In this document: positions 38,401 to 48,919 of the stretch, in pieces
Layout of the letters: the number at the start of each line of letters is the position of its first letter
Position numbering within the stretch: position 1 is the stretch's first letter
Source: Azoarcus olearius
GTDB taxonomy: Bacteria > Pseudomonadota > Gammaproteobacteria > Burkholderiales > Rhodocyclaceae
Length of the DNA stretch: 64,000 nucleotides
Assembly: GCF_001682385.1 (NCBI RefSeq)
Contig: NZ_CP016210.1
Location: 3,348,001 to 3,412,000 of the forward strand
Direction of reading: 5' to 3'
Position numbers and translations under genes: made by a program
The notes under the pieces: generated by a model
The model's input: the letters and a program-made list of their open reading frames with translations, nothing else
What the model was told of the DNA's origin: nothing
The model's database searches: none

Positions 38401-38411
38401 GCCGGCCGGCG

Positions 38412-39020
38412 ATGACTGCCGCCGCAGCGCGCCCCTTCGTGCTCGCCGCCATCGCGCCGCAACCGTGGCGCAACGGCGGCGGCGCCACCCGCGAGATCCT
38501 GTGCGCGCCCTCGGCGGACGGCGAGGGCTGGGACTGGCGGGTGAGCGTGGCCGAGATCGAGCAGCCCGGCGCCTTCTCGGTGTTCGCCGGGGTGGACCGC
38601 ACGGCGCTGCTGCTCGACGGCGCCGGGCTGGCCCTGCACGGCAGCGCGCCGCAACCGCCGCTGGTGTTCGCCGCAGCCGGCTGCGTGCACCGCTTTGCCG
38701 GCGAAACCGCGCTCGCCGCCCGCCTCGGCGGCGGACCGGCGCGGCTCTTCAACGTGATGACCCGCCGCAGCCGGGCCAGCGCCGTGCTCGGCACACACAC
38801 GGGCGACGGCGCGCTGGATCTGGGTGACGCGGTCGCCACGGTGCTGTTCGTCACTCGCGGCTGCTTCGCCCTGACCCTCGACGCCGCGGCCGGCTACCGC
38901 CTGCAAGCCGGCCACGGCCTGTGCCTCGACGGCGACTCCGCGCAGCGCGTGCGGCACGCCTGCCTGCAGGCGCTGCAGCCGGATGCCAGCCTGATCCAGG
39001 TCTCCTTCCACCGGCACTGA
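38412..39020 (+). CDS. HutD/Ves-family cupin
   Basis: 202 residues from the ATG at 38412, 11 bases after etfA. PQPWRNGGGATREIL and WDWRVSVAEIEQPGAFSVFAGVDRT are the hallmark of the HutD/Ves family, a bicupin usually found in histidine-utilisation operons with unproven, possibly formylglutamate-sensing, function. Its occurrence here between ETF and ETF-QO genes, with HutG across the divergent promoter, again links an N-formylglutamate theme to this amine cluster. Confidence 0.82.
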   Translation: MTAAAARPFVLAAIAPQPWRNGGGATREILCAPSADGEGWDWRVSVAEIEQPGAFSVFAGVDRTALLLDGAGLALHGSAPQPPLVFAAAGCVHRFAGETALAARLGGGPARLFNVMTRRSRASAVLGTHTGDGALDLGDAVATVLFVTRGCFALTLDAAAGYRLQAGHGLCLDGDSAQRVRHACLQALQPDASLIQVSFHRH

Positions 39021-39036
39021 CGCCACCGACATCGCC

Positions 39037-40722
39037 ATGACCCCGCAAGACCTCCTCGACCACTACGGCCCGCGCGAATCCACCACCTACGACGTCGCCA
39101 TCGTCGGTGCCGGCCCGGCCGGCCTCGCCACCGCCATCCGCCTCAAGCAGCTGGCCGCCGAACGCGGCGGCGAAATCTCCGTCGTCGTTCTCGAAAAGGG
39201 CTCCGAACCCGGCGCCCACATCCTCAGCGGCGCCGTCATGGACCCGCGCGCGCTCGACGAGCTGATTCCCGACTGGAAGGAACGCGGCGCGCCGCTGCAT
39301 CAGCCGGTCACCGCCGACGAAGTGCTGCTGCTCTCGGAAACCGGCGCGTGGCGGACGCCTGCCGCGCTGGTGCCGCACAACTTCCACAACGCGGGCAACT
39401 ACGTCGTCAGCCTCGGCAAGGTGGTGCGCTGGCTGGCCGCGCAGGCCGAAGCCCTGGGCGTCGACATCTTCCCCGGCTTCGCCGCCGCCGAAGTCCTCTA
39501 CAACGAGGATGGCGCAGTCAAGGGCGTGGCCACCGGCAACATGGGCATCGGCAGGGACGGAGCGCCGGGCGCCGACTTCCAGCTGGGCATGGAGCTGCAC
39601 GCCGGCTACACCGTGTTCGCCGAAGGCGCGCGCGGCCAGCTCGGGCGCCAGCTGCTGGAGCGCTTCCGGCTGCAGGACGGCAAGGCGCCGCAGAGCTTCG
39701 GCATCGGCATCAAGGAACTGTGGGAAATCCCGGCCGAGCGCGCCCGCCCCGGCCTGGTGGTGCACACCGCCGGCTGGCCGATGGACACGCACACCTTCGG
39801 CGGCGGCTTCCTCTACCACCTGGAGAACAACCAGGTCGCGCTCGGCTTCGTCGTCGGGCTGGATTACCGCAACCCCTGGCTCAGCCCGTTCGAGGAGATG
39901 CAGCGCTGGAAGCAGCATCCGGCCATCCGGCGCCACATCGAAGGCAGCCGGCGGCTGGGCTACGGCGCGCGCGCCATCAACAACGGCGGCATCCCCAGCC
40001 TGCCGAAGACGGTGTTTCCGGGCGGGGCGCTGGTCGGCTGCGACGCCGGCTACCTGAATGCCAGCCGCATCAAGGGCAGCCACGCCGCGATCAAGAGCGG
40101 CATGCTGGCGGCCGAGGCCATCCATGAAGCACTGGCCGCCGGCCGCAGCCACGACGAACTCGCCGCCTACCCCGCAGCCTTCGAGCGCAGCTGGCTGTAC
40201 CGCGAACTGCGCGCGGCGAGCAACTTCAAGCCATGGTTCAAGAAGGGACGCACCGTCGGCATGCTGATGGCCGGCATCGAACACTGGCTGCTGCCGCGGC
40301 TCGGCATCGCGACACCGCCATGGACGCTGCGCAATCCGGCCCCCGATCACAGCTTCCTCGCCGCGGCGGCGGACTGTCCGAAGATCGACTACCCCAAACC
40401 CGACGGCAGGATCAGCTTCGACCGGCTGTCCTCGGTGTTCCTCTCCAACACCAACCATGCCGAGAACCAGCCGGCGCACCTGACGCTGAAGGATGCGGAC
40501 GTGCCGCTGGCGATCAACCGGGCCCGCTACGCCGGACCGGAAGCGCGCTACTGCCCCGCCGGGGTGTATGAATTCGTGGCAGACGACGCCGGCCGCGAAC
40601 GCCTGCAGATCAACGCGCAGAACTGCGTGCACTGCAAGACCTGCGACATCAAGGACCCCACGCAGAACATCGTGTGGTGCGCCCCCGAAGGCGGTGGCGG
40701 CCCGAACTACACCGGCCTGTAA
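39037..40722 (+). CDS. Electron transfer flavoprotein-ubiquinone oxidoreductase
   Basis: 561 residues, the typical length. FAD motif VAIVGAGPAGLATAIRLKQL, the GGGFLYHLENNQVALGFVVGLDY region and a C-terminal 4Fe-4S domain with cysteines in ARYCPAGVYEF and NCVHCKTCDIKDP. Membrane-associated on the cytoplasmic side; passes electrons from ETF to the quinone pool. It ends the FAD-ETF transcription unit; a strong hairpin with a T-run follows. Confidence 0.96.
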   Translation: MTPQDLLDHYGPRESTTYDVAIVGAGPAGLATAIRLKQLAAERGGEISVVVLEKGSEPGAHILSGAVMDPRALDELIPDWKERGAPLHQPVTADEVLLLSETGAWRTPAALVPHNFHNAGNYVVSLGKVVRWLAAQAEALGVDIFPGFAAAEVLYNEDGAVKGVATGNMGIGRDGAPGADFQLGMELHAGYTVFAEGARGQLGRQLLERFRLQDGKAPQSFGIGIKELWEIPAERARPGLVVHTAGWPMDTHTFGGGFLYHLENNQVALGFVVGLDYRNPWLSPFEEMQRWKQHPAIRRHIEGSRRLGYGARAINNGGIPSLPKTVFPGGALVGCDAGYLNASRIKGSHAAIKSGMLAAEAIHEALAAGRSHDELAAYPAAFERSWLYRELRAASNFKPWFKKGRTVGMLMAGIEHWLLPRLGIATPPWTLRNPAPDHSFLAAAADCPKIDYPKPDGRISFDRLSSVFLSNTNHAENQPAHLTLKDADVPLAINRARYAGPEARYCPAGVYEFVADDAGRERLQINAQNCVHCKTCDIKDPTQNIVWCAPEGGGGPNYTGL

Positions 40723-40738
40723 GCCCCGCCCCTTCCAG

Positions 40739-40777
40739 CGGCAGCGCCGCGGCAACCGCCGCCGCGCTGCCGTTTTT
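40739..40777 (+). terminator. Intrinsic terminator after ETF-QO gene
   Basis: 15-base stem (CGGCAGCGCCGCGGC with its complement, one mismatch), AACC loop and a TTTTT tail at 40773-40777. Confidence 0.88.
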
Positions 40778-40803
40778 CATTGCCGGGCCGTCCCATGAAG
40801 CCC

Positions 40804-40856
40804 CCCTATGGGGTGAAGCAGGGATTTCGCGCAGCCCTGCTCCCTGCCTGCGGAAC
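40804..40856. repeat. Diverged copy of the long dispersed repeat
   Basis: TATGGGGTGAAGCAGGGATTT... GCCTGCGGAAC matches the inner part of the long repeat at 56.7 kb (GGGGGTGAAGCAGGGGTTTCG ... GCCTGCTGAAC), including its central hairpin, but lacks the C-rich and G-rich ends. A separate GC hairpin (CGGGCCGGC / GCCGGCCCG) lies just beyond, at about 40857-40882. Confidence 0.5.
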
Positions 40857-40919
40857 GGGCCGGCGGTGCAAAGCCGGCCCGCTTGCGACCGCACGCAGGC
40901 GGAGCGTGGGGACCTTTTG

Positions 40920-41522
40920 TCACTCCGCGCCGCGCGGATACACGATGATCGACAGGAACTTGATCGGGCACTGGGTCAGCCTCGCCGGGCCGTGCGGCAC
41001 CTCGCCGTCGAAGCTCAGCGAATCGCCCGGCTCCAGCAGATAGGTCTGCTGGCCGCAGCGGTATTCCAGCTGGCCTTCCAGCATGTAGAGGAATTCCATG
41101 CCCGGATGCTGGAAGGTGGGATAGGTCTGGCTGTCGTCTTCCATGGTGATCAGGAAGGGTTCGAAGGCCTTCACCGGCCCCTGACCATAGGCCAGCAGGT
41201 GGTAGGTATGCCCGCTTTTGGTGCCACGGCGCACCACTTCCATGCCTGCCCCGCCCTTCACGTGCTGCGCCGACGCCGTGGTCGCGTCGTAGCGGCTGAA
41301 CAGCGCCGACATCGCCACCCCGAGCGAACGCGCGATGCGCGCCAGCGTATCCATGCCCGCCATCGTGCTGCCGGTCTCGATCTTCGACAGCATGCCGCGG
41401 CTTATCCCTGCCAATTCAGCCACTTGCGCAATGGTCAGGCCTTCTTTCAGGCGCAGTTCGCGGATCACGGCACCGACCGATTCTTCCAGTACGGGGGCGC
41501 TTTTTTCAGTGAGGTTTTCCAT
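40920..41522 (-). CDS. XRE-family regulator with C-terminal cupin domain
   Basis: 200 residues. The helix-turn-helix of the lambda-repressor type (LTIAQVAELAGISRGMLSKIE) spans about residues 28-50, followed by a cupin fold (about 120-195; PTFQHPGMEFLYMLEGQLEYRCG, then PGDSLSFDGEVPHGP). PuuR-like regulators of this layout control amine, polyamine and amino-acid operons and bind a small ligand in the cupin. It is divergent from the glnT-mgs operon and likely regulates it, the ETF unit, or both. Confidence 0.9.
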   Translation of the reverse strand: MENLTEKSAPVLEESVGAVIRELRLKEGLTIAQVAELAGISRGMLSKIETGSTMAGMDTLARIARSLGVAMSALFSRYDATTASAQHVKGGAGMEVVRRGTKSGHTYHLLAYGQGPVKAFEPFLITMEDDSQTYPTFQHPGMEFLYMLEGQLEYRCGQQTYLLEPGDSLSFDGEVPHGPARLTQCPIKFLSIIVYPRGAE

Positions 41523-41575
41523 GTCCCGAGTTTAAGCGCTGGCGTCCGCTTTTCATATCGAGCATGATTCCTCAC

Positions 41576-41592
41576 AGGCACACATGTTGCAT
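41576..41592 (+). promoter_or_regulatory. Sigma-54 promoter upstream of glnT-mgs-glnK-amt operon
   Basis: AGGCACACATGTTGCAT fits the RpoN pattern GGCAC-N5-TTGCA, with the essential GG (41577-41578) and GC (41589-41590) separated by exactly ten bases. It lies 95 bases before the GTG start of the ligase gene, as expected for a nitrogen-controlled (NtrC-dependent) operon. No clear NtrC enhancer was recognised nearby. Confidence 0.75.
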
Positions 41593-41686
41593 TACAAGAA
41601 ACAAGGCGACGTCCTTCGCGCTCCCCGCACCGTCGTCCATCGACCTTGTTCAACCCATGCATCAAGACCCTTGAGGAGCTTGTATT

Positions 41687-43084
41687 GTGAAACCCGACCT
41701 GACCTCGCAGCTGGTTCAATCGCCGCCTGGCGACCTCGTCGCGCCGCCGCGCTTCACCAGCGTGGAGCAGGCGCAGGAGTACCTGCGCGCGCGCGGCGTG
41801 AGCTACGTCCTGGCCCAGTTCGTCGATATTCACGGTGTCGCCAAGGCCAAGTCCGTCCCGGTATCCCACCTGCCTTCGGTGGTGAGCAGCGGCGCCGGCT
41901 TTGCCGGCTTCGCCATCTGGGGCGTCGGCATCGAACCGCACGGCCCGGACTTCATGGCGGTGGGGGATCTGTCCACGCTGAGCGTGGTGCCCTGGCAGCC
42001 GGGGCTGGCGCGCATCGTCTGCGAAGGCCATGTCGACGGAAAAGCCTGGGACTACGACAGCCGGGTGACGCTGAGGAAGCAGGTGGCGCGGCTGGCGGAG
42101 CGCGGGTGGACGCTGTTCACCGGCCTGGAGCCGGAGTTCTCGCTGCTGCGCCGCGGTGAAGACGGCAGCCTGCTGCCGGCGGACCCCAGCGACACGCTGG
42201 ACAAGCCCTGCTACGACTACAAGAGCCTGTCGCGCACGCGGGAATTCCTCGAGCGCCTGTCCAACGACATGCGCGCCAGCGGCATCGACGTCTATCAGAT
42301 CGACCACGAGGACGCGAACGGCCAGTTCGAGCTGAACTTCACCTACGCCGACTGCCTGACCTCGGCCGACCATTTCGTGTTCTTCAAGATGGCGGCGAGC
42401 GAGATCGCCAACGAGCTGGGCTACATCTGCTCCTTCATGCCCAAGCCCTTTGCCAACCGGCCCGGCAACGGCATGCACATGCACGTCTCGATCGGTGACG
42501 GCCAGCGCAACCTGTTCGAGGACAAGTCCGATCCGCGCGGGCTGAACCTGTCGCAGCTCGCCTACCACTTCCTCGGCGGCCTGCTCGCCCACGCACCGGC
42601 GCTGACCGCGCTATGCGCGCCCTCGGTCAATTCCTACAAGCGGCTGGTGGTGGGGCGTTCGCTGACCGGCGCCACCTGGGCGCCGGCCTATGTCAGCTAT
42701 GGCGACAACAACCGCTCCAGCATGATCCGCGTGCCCAAGGGCCGGCTGGAGCTGCGCCTGCCCGATGGCTCCGCCAACCCCTATCTCGCCACCGCCGCGG
42801 TGATCGCCGCCGGCCTGGACGGCATCGAGCGCCGCCTCGATCCGGGCGATCCGCACAACGTCAACCTGTACGAGTGGAGCCCGCAGCAGCTCGCCGACGC
42901 GGGCATCGGCCTGCTGCCGCAGAGCCTGATCCTGGCCCTCGACAGCCTGGAAGCGGACAGCGTGATCTGCGACGCGCTCGGCCCGGTGGCCAAGGAGTTC
43001 CTCAAGCTCAAGCGCATGGAGTGGGTGGAATACCAGCGCCACGTCTCGGAATGGGAAATCAAGCAGTACCTGGAGTTTTACTGA
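41687..43084 (+). CDS. glnT: Type III glutamine synthetase-like ligase (GlnT / gamma-glutamylmethylamide synthetase-like)
   Basis: 465 residues, starting at GTG 41687 with GAGGAG eight bases upstream. Glutamine synthetase beta-grasp and catalytic domains: [15 protein letters not shown], the metal/glutamate site [24 protein letters not shown], and [15 protein letters not shown]. This branch (TIGR glnT) includes GMAS, which joins methylamine to glutamate with ATP, and is not the housekeeping GlnA. The downstream MgsABC/GlxBCD-like genes support an N-methylglutamate-type pathway, but ammonia or another amine could be the substrate. First gene of a sigma-54 operon. Confidence 0.88.
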   Translation: MKPDLTSQLVQSPPGDLVAPPRFTSVEQAQEYLRARGVSYVLAQFVDIHGVAKAKSVPVSHLPSVVSSGAGFAGFAIWGVGIEPHGPDFMAVGDLSTLSVVPWQPGLARIVCEGHVDGKAWDYDSRVTLRKQVARLAERGWTLFTGLEPEFSLLRRGEDGSLLPADPSDTLDKPCYDYKSLSRTREFLERLSNDMRASGIDVYQIDHEDANGQFELNFTYADCLTSADHFVFFKMAASEIANELGYICSFMPKPFANRPGNGMHMHVSIGDGQRNLFEDKSDPRGLNLSQLAYHFLGGLLAHAPALTALCAPSVNSYKRLVVGRSLTGATWAPAYVSYGDNNRSSMIRVPKGRLELRLPDGSANPYLATAAVIAAGLDGIERRLDPGDPHNVNLYEWSPQQLADAGIGLLPQSLILALDSLEADSVICDALGPVAKEFLKLKRMEWVEYQRHVSEWEIKQYLEFY

Positions 43085-43099
43085 AAAGGAAGCAAGCTC

Positions 43100-44008
43100 A
43101 TGTGTGGAATCGTCGGACTTCTCGTCAAAACCCCCGCGCTGCGCGAGCAGCTCGGCGAACTCATGGTCCCGATGATGATCGGGATGACCGAGCGCGGCCC
43201 CGACTCGGCCGGGCTGGCCGTGTTCACCGCGCCGCTGCCGGCCGGCCGGCGCAAGATCAGCGTGTTCGCCGGCTATCTCGAGGACGCTGACCGCTACGAC
43301 TGGCAGGCGCTGGTCGATGCGCTCAACCGCGACCTCGATGCCCACGCCGAAGTCGCCGCCCGCGGCCGCCACGCCATCGTGTCCTTCGCCATCGCCGCCG
43401 ACGCGGTGCGCAACTGGATCGCCGACTACCAGCCGCTGCTCAAGGTCTTCTCCACCGGCCGCAGCATCGATCTCTACAAGGACATCGGCACCCCGGCCGA
43501 GGTCGCCGCGCGCTACGGCTTTGCCGGCTTCAAGGGCACCCACCTGGTCGGCCACACCCGCATGGCCACCGAATCCGCGGTGACCCCGGACCGCGCCCAT
43601 CCCTTCACCGCGGGCGAGGACTTCTGCCTGGTGCATAACGGCTCGCTGTCCAATCCCAACGGCATCCGCCGCATGCTGGCGCCGCACGGCATCCGCTTCG
43701 ACACCGACAACGATACCGAGGCCGCCACCCGCTTTCTGGAATGGCGCCTGCGCGAAGGCGACGAACTGAAGGAGGCGCTGCAGAAGGGCTTCGAGGTGCT
43801 GGACGGCTTCTACACCTTCCTGATGGGCACGCCGACCGAACTGGCGCTGATCCGCGACCCCTTCGCCTGCAAGCCGGCGGTGGTCGCCGAGACCGACGAC
43901 TACGTCGCCATCGCCTCCGAGTTCCGCTCGCTGGCCCACCTGCCCGGCGTCAATCACGCCCATGTCTTTGAACCCGCACCCGAGGAAATGTACGTATGGA
44001 AAGCGTGA
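43100..44008 (+). CDS. Class II glutamine amidotransferase, N-methylglutamate synthase subunit A-like
   Basis: 302 residues with the Ntn nucleophile Cys2 (MCGIVGLL) and GMTERGPDSAGLAVF, GHTRMATES, LVHNGSLSNP. Corresponds to the amidotransferase domain of glutamate synthase split off as MgsA/GlxB. In N-methylglutamate synthase this subunit works with the next two proteins to make N-methylglutamate from glutamate and methylamine. Overlaps the next gene by 13 bases, so translation is coupled. Confidence 0.87.
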   Translation: MCGIVGLLVKTPALREQLGELMVPMMIGMTERGPDSAGLAVFTAPLPAGRRKISVFAGYLEDADRYDWQALVDALNRDLDAHAEVAARGRHAIVSFAIAADAVRNWIADYQPLLKVFSTGRSIDLYKDIGTPAEVAARYGFAGFKGTHLVGHTRMATESAVTPDRAHPFTAGEDFCLVHNGSLSNPNGIRRMLAPHGIRFDTDNDTEAATRFLEWRLREGDELKEALQKGFEVLDGFYTFLMGTPTELALIRDPFACKPAVVAETDDYVAIASEFRSLAHLPGVNHAHVFEPAPEEMYVWKA

Positions 44009-44688
44009 ACTTCGACCTCGCCGCCACGCCGCTGCGTGAGGTCAACCACTACCTGCACCACCAGGCCCCGGCCCGCGCCGGCCAGCAGGTGCGCATCGAC
44101 AACCCCAATGGCGCCCATGCGATCGCCGCGGGCCTCAACGCGCCGCTCGACGTCGTCATCGAGGGCCACGCCGGCTACTACGCCGCCGGCATGAACCAGC
44201 ATGCCACCGTCACCATCAACGGCAGCGCCGGCACCGGCGTGGCCGAGAACATGATGAGCGGCAAGGTGCACGTGAAGGGCTTCGCCTCCAACGCCGCGGG
44301 CGCCACCGCCCACGGCGGCCTGCTGCTCATCGACGGCGACGCGGGCCTGCGCTGCGCCATCTCGCTGAAGGGCGCCAACGTGGTGGTCGGCGGCTCGGTC
44401 GGCAGCTTCTCGGCCTTCATGGCGCAGGCCGGCAACCTGGTGGTGCTCGGCGACGCCGGCGAAGCGCTGGGCGATTCGCTCTACGAAGCCCGCATCTTCG
44501 TGCGCGGCACGGTCAAGAGCCTGGGCGCGGACTGCGAGGAAAAGCCGATGGGCGAGGCCGAACGCGCCATCCTCGCCGACCTGCTGCAGCAGGCCGGCCA
44601 CGCCGACGTCGATCCGGCGTCGTTCAAGCTCTACGGCTCGGCCCGCACCCTCTACAACTTCCACGTCGACAATGCAGGAGCCTACTGA
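43996..44688 (+). CDS. GXGXG-domain protein, N-methylglutamate synthase subunit B-like (GltB3 domain)
   Basis: 230 residues forming the glutamate synthase C-terminal beta-helix: a series of Gly-x-x-Gly turns such as GHAGYYAAGMNQHATVTINGSAGTGVAENMM (positions approx. 55-85), then GGSVGSFSAFMAQAGNLVVLGDAGEALGD. Corresponds to MgsB/GlxC. No enzymatic residues of its own; it channels or scaffolds. Lies between the amidotransferase (overlap) and the FMN subunit (one base gap). Confidence 0.87.
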   Translation: MESVNFDLAATPLREVNHYLHHQAPARAGQQVRIDNPNGAHAIAAGLNAPLDVVIEGHAGYYAAGMNQHATVTINGSAGTGVAENMMSGKVHVKGFASNAAGATAHGGLLLIDGDAGLRCAISLKGANVVVGGSVGSFSAFMAQAGNLVVLGDAGEALGDSLYEARIFVRGTVKSLGADCEEKPMGEAERAILADLLQQAGHADVDPASFKLYGSARTLYNFHVDNAGAY

Positions 44689-44689
44689 C

Positions 44690-46440
<1,751 letters not shown>

Positions 46441-46457
46441 TGCCAAGGAGCCTCTTC

Positions 46458-47822
46458 ATGAACGATGTGCAATTCCCGACCGCAGCCACGGCCCGACCAC
46501 ACCCACGCGGCACGGCCGCAACGGCGGCGCTGCTGATGCTCGGCCTGTCCGGCACCGCACTGGCACAGGAGGCCGCGCCGGCCACGCTCAACAGCGGCGA
46601 TACCGCCTGGATGATGATCTCCAGCGTGCTGGTGCTGATGATGCTGGTGCCCGGCCTCGCCCTCTTCTACGGCGGCATGGTGCGCGCCAAGAACGTACTG
46701 TCGGTGTTCACCCAGTGTTTCGGCGTTGCCGGCGTGATCGGCATGCTGTGGGTCATCTATGGCTACAGCATCTTTTCCGACACCACCGGCATGGAGGCGG
46801 GCGTCGTCAACCTGCACAGCTTCATCGGCGGCTTCAAGCAGGCCATGCTCGCCAACATCGACCGCGCCAGCCTCACCGCCAGCATCCCGGAGAGCGTGTT
46901 CGCCACCTTCCAGATGACCTTCGCGCTGATCACCCCGGTGATCATCGCCGGCTCCTTCGCCGAGCGCATGAAGTTCAGCGCGGTGCTGCTGTTCACCGCG
47001 CTGTGGTTCACCTTCTGCTACGCGCCCTTGGCGCACATGGCGTGGAGCGGCCCGGGCGGCCTGCTGTGGGACTGGGGCATCCTGGAATTCGCCGGCGGCA
47101 CCGTGGTGCACATCAACGCCGGCGTCGCCGGGCTGGTCGCGGCCCTGGTGCTGGGCCGTCGCCGCGGCTATCCGCATGTCGCCATGCCGCCGCACAACCT
47201 CGGCTTCGCGCTGGCCGGCGCGGCGCTGCTGTGGGTGGGCTGGTTCGGCTTCAACGTCGGCTCGGCGGTCGCCGCCAACGAGAACGCCGGCATGGCGATG
47301 CTCACCACCCAGATCGCCGCCTGCGCCGGCGTGGTCGGCTGGCTGGTGGTGGAATGGCTCAAGGCGGGCAAGCCGAGCTCGCTGGGCGCGGCCTCCGGCG
47401 CCCTCGCCGGCCTGGTGGCGATCACCCCGGCCTGCGGCTTCGTCGGTCCGTCCGGCGCGCTGTACATGGGGCTGATCACCGGCGCCGTCTGCTTCTTCGC
47501 CATCGGCTGGCTCAAGCGCAAGCTGGGCTATGACGACAGCCTGGACGCCTTCGGCCTGCACGGCATCGGCGGCATCGTCGGCTCGCTGCTGACCGGGGTC
47601 TTCGCGTCGAAGAGCCTGGGCGGCTTCCAGGACATCGAGATCGCCAGCCAGGTGCAGATCCAGGCCCAGAGCGTGCTCTTCACGGTGCTGTACTGCGCGA
47701 TCGTCACCTGGGTGCTGCTGAAGCTCACCGGGCTGGTCACCCGTGGCCTGCGGGTGAGCGCGGACGACGAGCAGGAAGGGCTGGACCAGAGCCAGCACAA
47801 CGAGCGCGCCTACAACGTCTGA
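46458..47822 (+). CDS. amt: Ammonium transporter
   Basis: 454 residues from the ATG at 46458, chosen for the AAGGAG seven bases before it; an upstream ATG overlaps the glnK stop. Cleavable signal peptide (ending near GTALAQ), then eleven hydrophobic segments. The pore histidines lie in VVHINAGVAGLV and AFGLHGIGGIVG; GFNVGSAV is also conserved. Inner-membrane channel for ammonium or methylammonium, gated by the preceding PII protein. Confidence 0.95.
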   Translation: MNDVQFPTAATARPHPRGTAATAALLMLGLSGTALAQEAAPATLNSGDTAWMMISSVLVLMMLVPGLALFYGGMVRAKNVLSVFTQCFGVAGVIGMLWVIYGYSIFSDTTGMEAGVVNLHSFIGGFKQAMLANIDRASLTASIPESVFATFQMTFALITPVIIAGSFAERMKFSAVLLFTALWFTFCYAPLAHMAWSGPGGLLWDWGILEFAGGTVVHINAGVAGLVAALVLGRRRGYPHVAMPPHNLGFALAGAALLWVGWFGFNVGSAVAANENAGMAMLTTQIAACAGVVGWLVVEWLKAGKPSSLGAASGALAGLVAITPACGFVGPSGALYMGLITGAVCFFAIGWLKRKLGYDDSLDAFGLHGIGGIVGSLLTGVFASKSLGGFQDIEIASQVQIQAQSVLFTVLYCAIVTWVLLKLTGLVTRGLRVSADDEQEGLDQSQHNERAYNV

Positions 47823-47830
47823 GCGCGCTC

Positions 47831-47865
47831 GCGGTTCGCCCCCGGCAGCACAGGGGGCGAACCGC
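47831..47865. terminator. Bidirectional hairpin between convergent amt and DUF3750 genes
   Basis: Perfect 13-base stem GCGGTTCGCCCCC / GGGGGCGAACCGC with a nine-base loop, ten bases after the amt stop. No T-run, so efficiency is uncertain. Confidence 0.7.
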
Positions 47866-47879
47866 GCCGGCCGCCGCGC

Positions 47880-48677
47880 TTACCGCGCCGGCGCCGGCTC
47901 CGCCGCCACCGCCACCACCGCGGCCTGGTTGTCCATGCCCAGCCGGCCGATCGACGGCAGGCGCAGCGCCGGGCGGTTGAGGTCGATGCCGAAGCCCAGC
48001 CCCAGCACGTTGAACTCCAGCCCCTCCTCCACGCCGGCGGTGAAGCCGAGCAGGCCGAACAGCGAGGCCTGCACGCCGTGGCCGGAAGCGGACAGCCCCA
48101 CCGGGTTGGTCAGCGGCCGGTAGTCCTTGCCGATCGCATTGGCAGGCATGTCGAGGTTGAGCGCCGGTACCTCGCGGCCGATGTGGGCGACGAAGGTGTT
48201 GCTGTTGGGGCCGGGGTAGGCGCGGTATTCGTCGGGCCACGGGTAGCTGGCGATGGCGGCCTCGATCTGGTCGATCATCGCGTCCACGCCCGCGCCGCGG
48301 TGGTCGGCCAGCACCTGCGGGGTGGCGCCGAACCACAGGCCGTCGGGCAGCGCGTGGTTGCGCCGCACCACGTTGTTGCCGCCCCAGCCGATGACGTCAT
48401 AGCGGGTGAAGGCGGTGTCGCCGCTGCGCTTGTAGATGACCCACGGATGCACCGCGAAGTAGCCGCGCCAGCCGTAGGTCTGCGCCGCATACACCTGCAC
48501 GATCGCGGTGCCGGCGTTGGCCGCGGGGTCCGGCGCGATGCCCGCCGAATGCCGGGGCGCGGTGCGCCAGCTGCGAGGCTCGCCGTCGGCGCCCGGCGGA
48601 TGCTGCGCGAGGCTGAGGCCGAACGGCAGCACGAGCGCCAGCAGCACGCCCCGACCCAGCCATTTTCCGTATCCCAT
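47880..48677 (-). CDS. DUF3750 protein, putative membrane-anchored or exported
   Basis: 265 residues. N-terminal hydrophobic segment (GRGVLLALVLPFGLSLAQ) acts as signal or anchor. The rest matches the DUF3750 pattern in order: VQVYAAQTYGWRGYFAVHPWVIYKR, the VIGWGGNNVVRRNHALPDGLWFG region and YPGPNSNTFVAHIGREVPAL. The function of the family is unknown; its aromatic and His-rich core might hold an active site. Stands alone, convergent with amt. Confidence 0.8.
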   Translation of the reverse strand: MGYGKWLGRGVLLALVLPFGLSLAQHPPGADGEPRSWRTAPRHSAGIAPDPAANAGTAIVQVYAAQTYGWRGYFAVHPWVIYKRSGDTAFTRYDVIGWGGNNVVRRNHALPDGLWFGATPQVLADHRGAGVDAMIDQIEAAIASYPWPDEYRAYPGPNSNTFVAHIGREVPALNLDMPANAIGKDYRPLTNPVGLSASGHGVQASLFGLLGFTAGVEEGLEFNVLGLGFGIDLNRPALRLPSIGRLGMDNQAAVVAVAAEPAPAR

Positions 48678-48848
48678 GTTCCGATCTTCTCCGCGATGAG
48701 GCGCCGCGCGCCCGAGGTGACGGGCTTATGACGCAGCGCCGCGAAAAAGATTCTGGACCGGCACGGGCATCCGATAAACCCGGCGCGACCAAGGAGACTA
48801 TTCGGAAAACACCAACAATCGGCGGCTGCGAAACGCCCGGCCGTCGCA

Positions 48849-48884
48849 AGAAAAAACGGGCCGCAACCCGAAGGCTGCGGCCCG
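48849..48884 (-). terminator. Intrinsic terminator of the porin gene
   Basis: Read on the minus strand: GGGCCGCAGCC - TTCGG - GTTGCGGCCC stem-loop followed by GTTTTTTC, 36 bases beyond the porin stop. Textbook rho-independent terminator. Confidence 0.93.
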
Positions 48885-48919
48885 CCCACCCCTGCCAGGG
48901 TCGATCAAACCATGCCGGC

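Noticed and set aside
33394-39020. Histidine utilisation operon
   Set aside because: Only hutG- and hutD-like genes occur; hutH, hutU, hutI and hutF are absent and the neighbours are amine/ETF genes.
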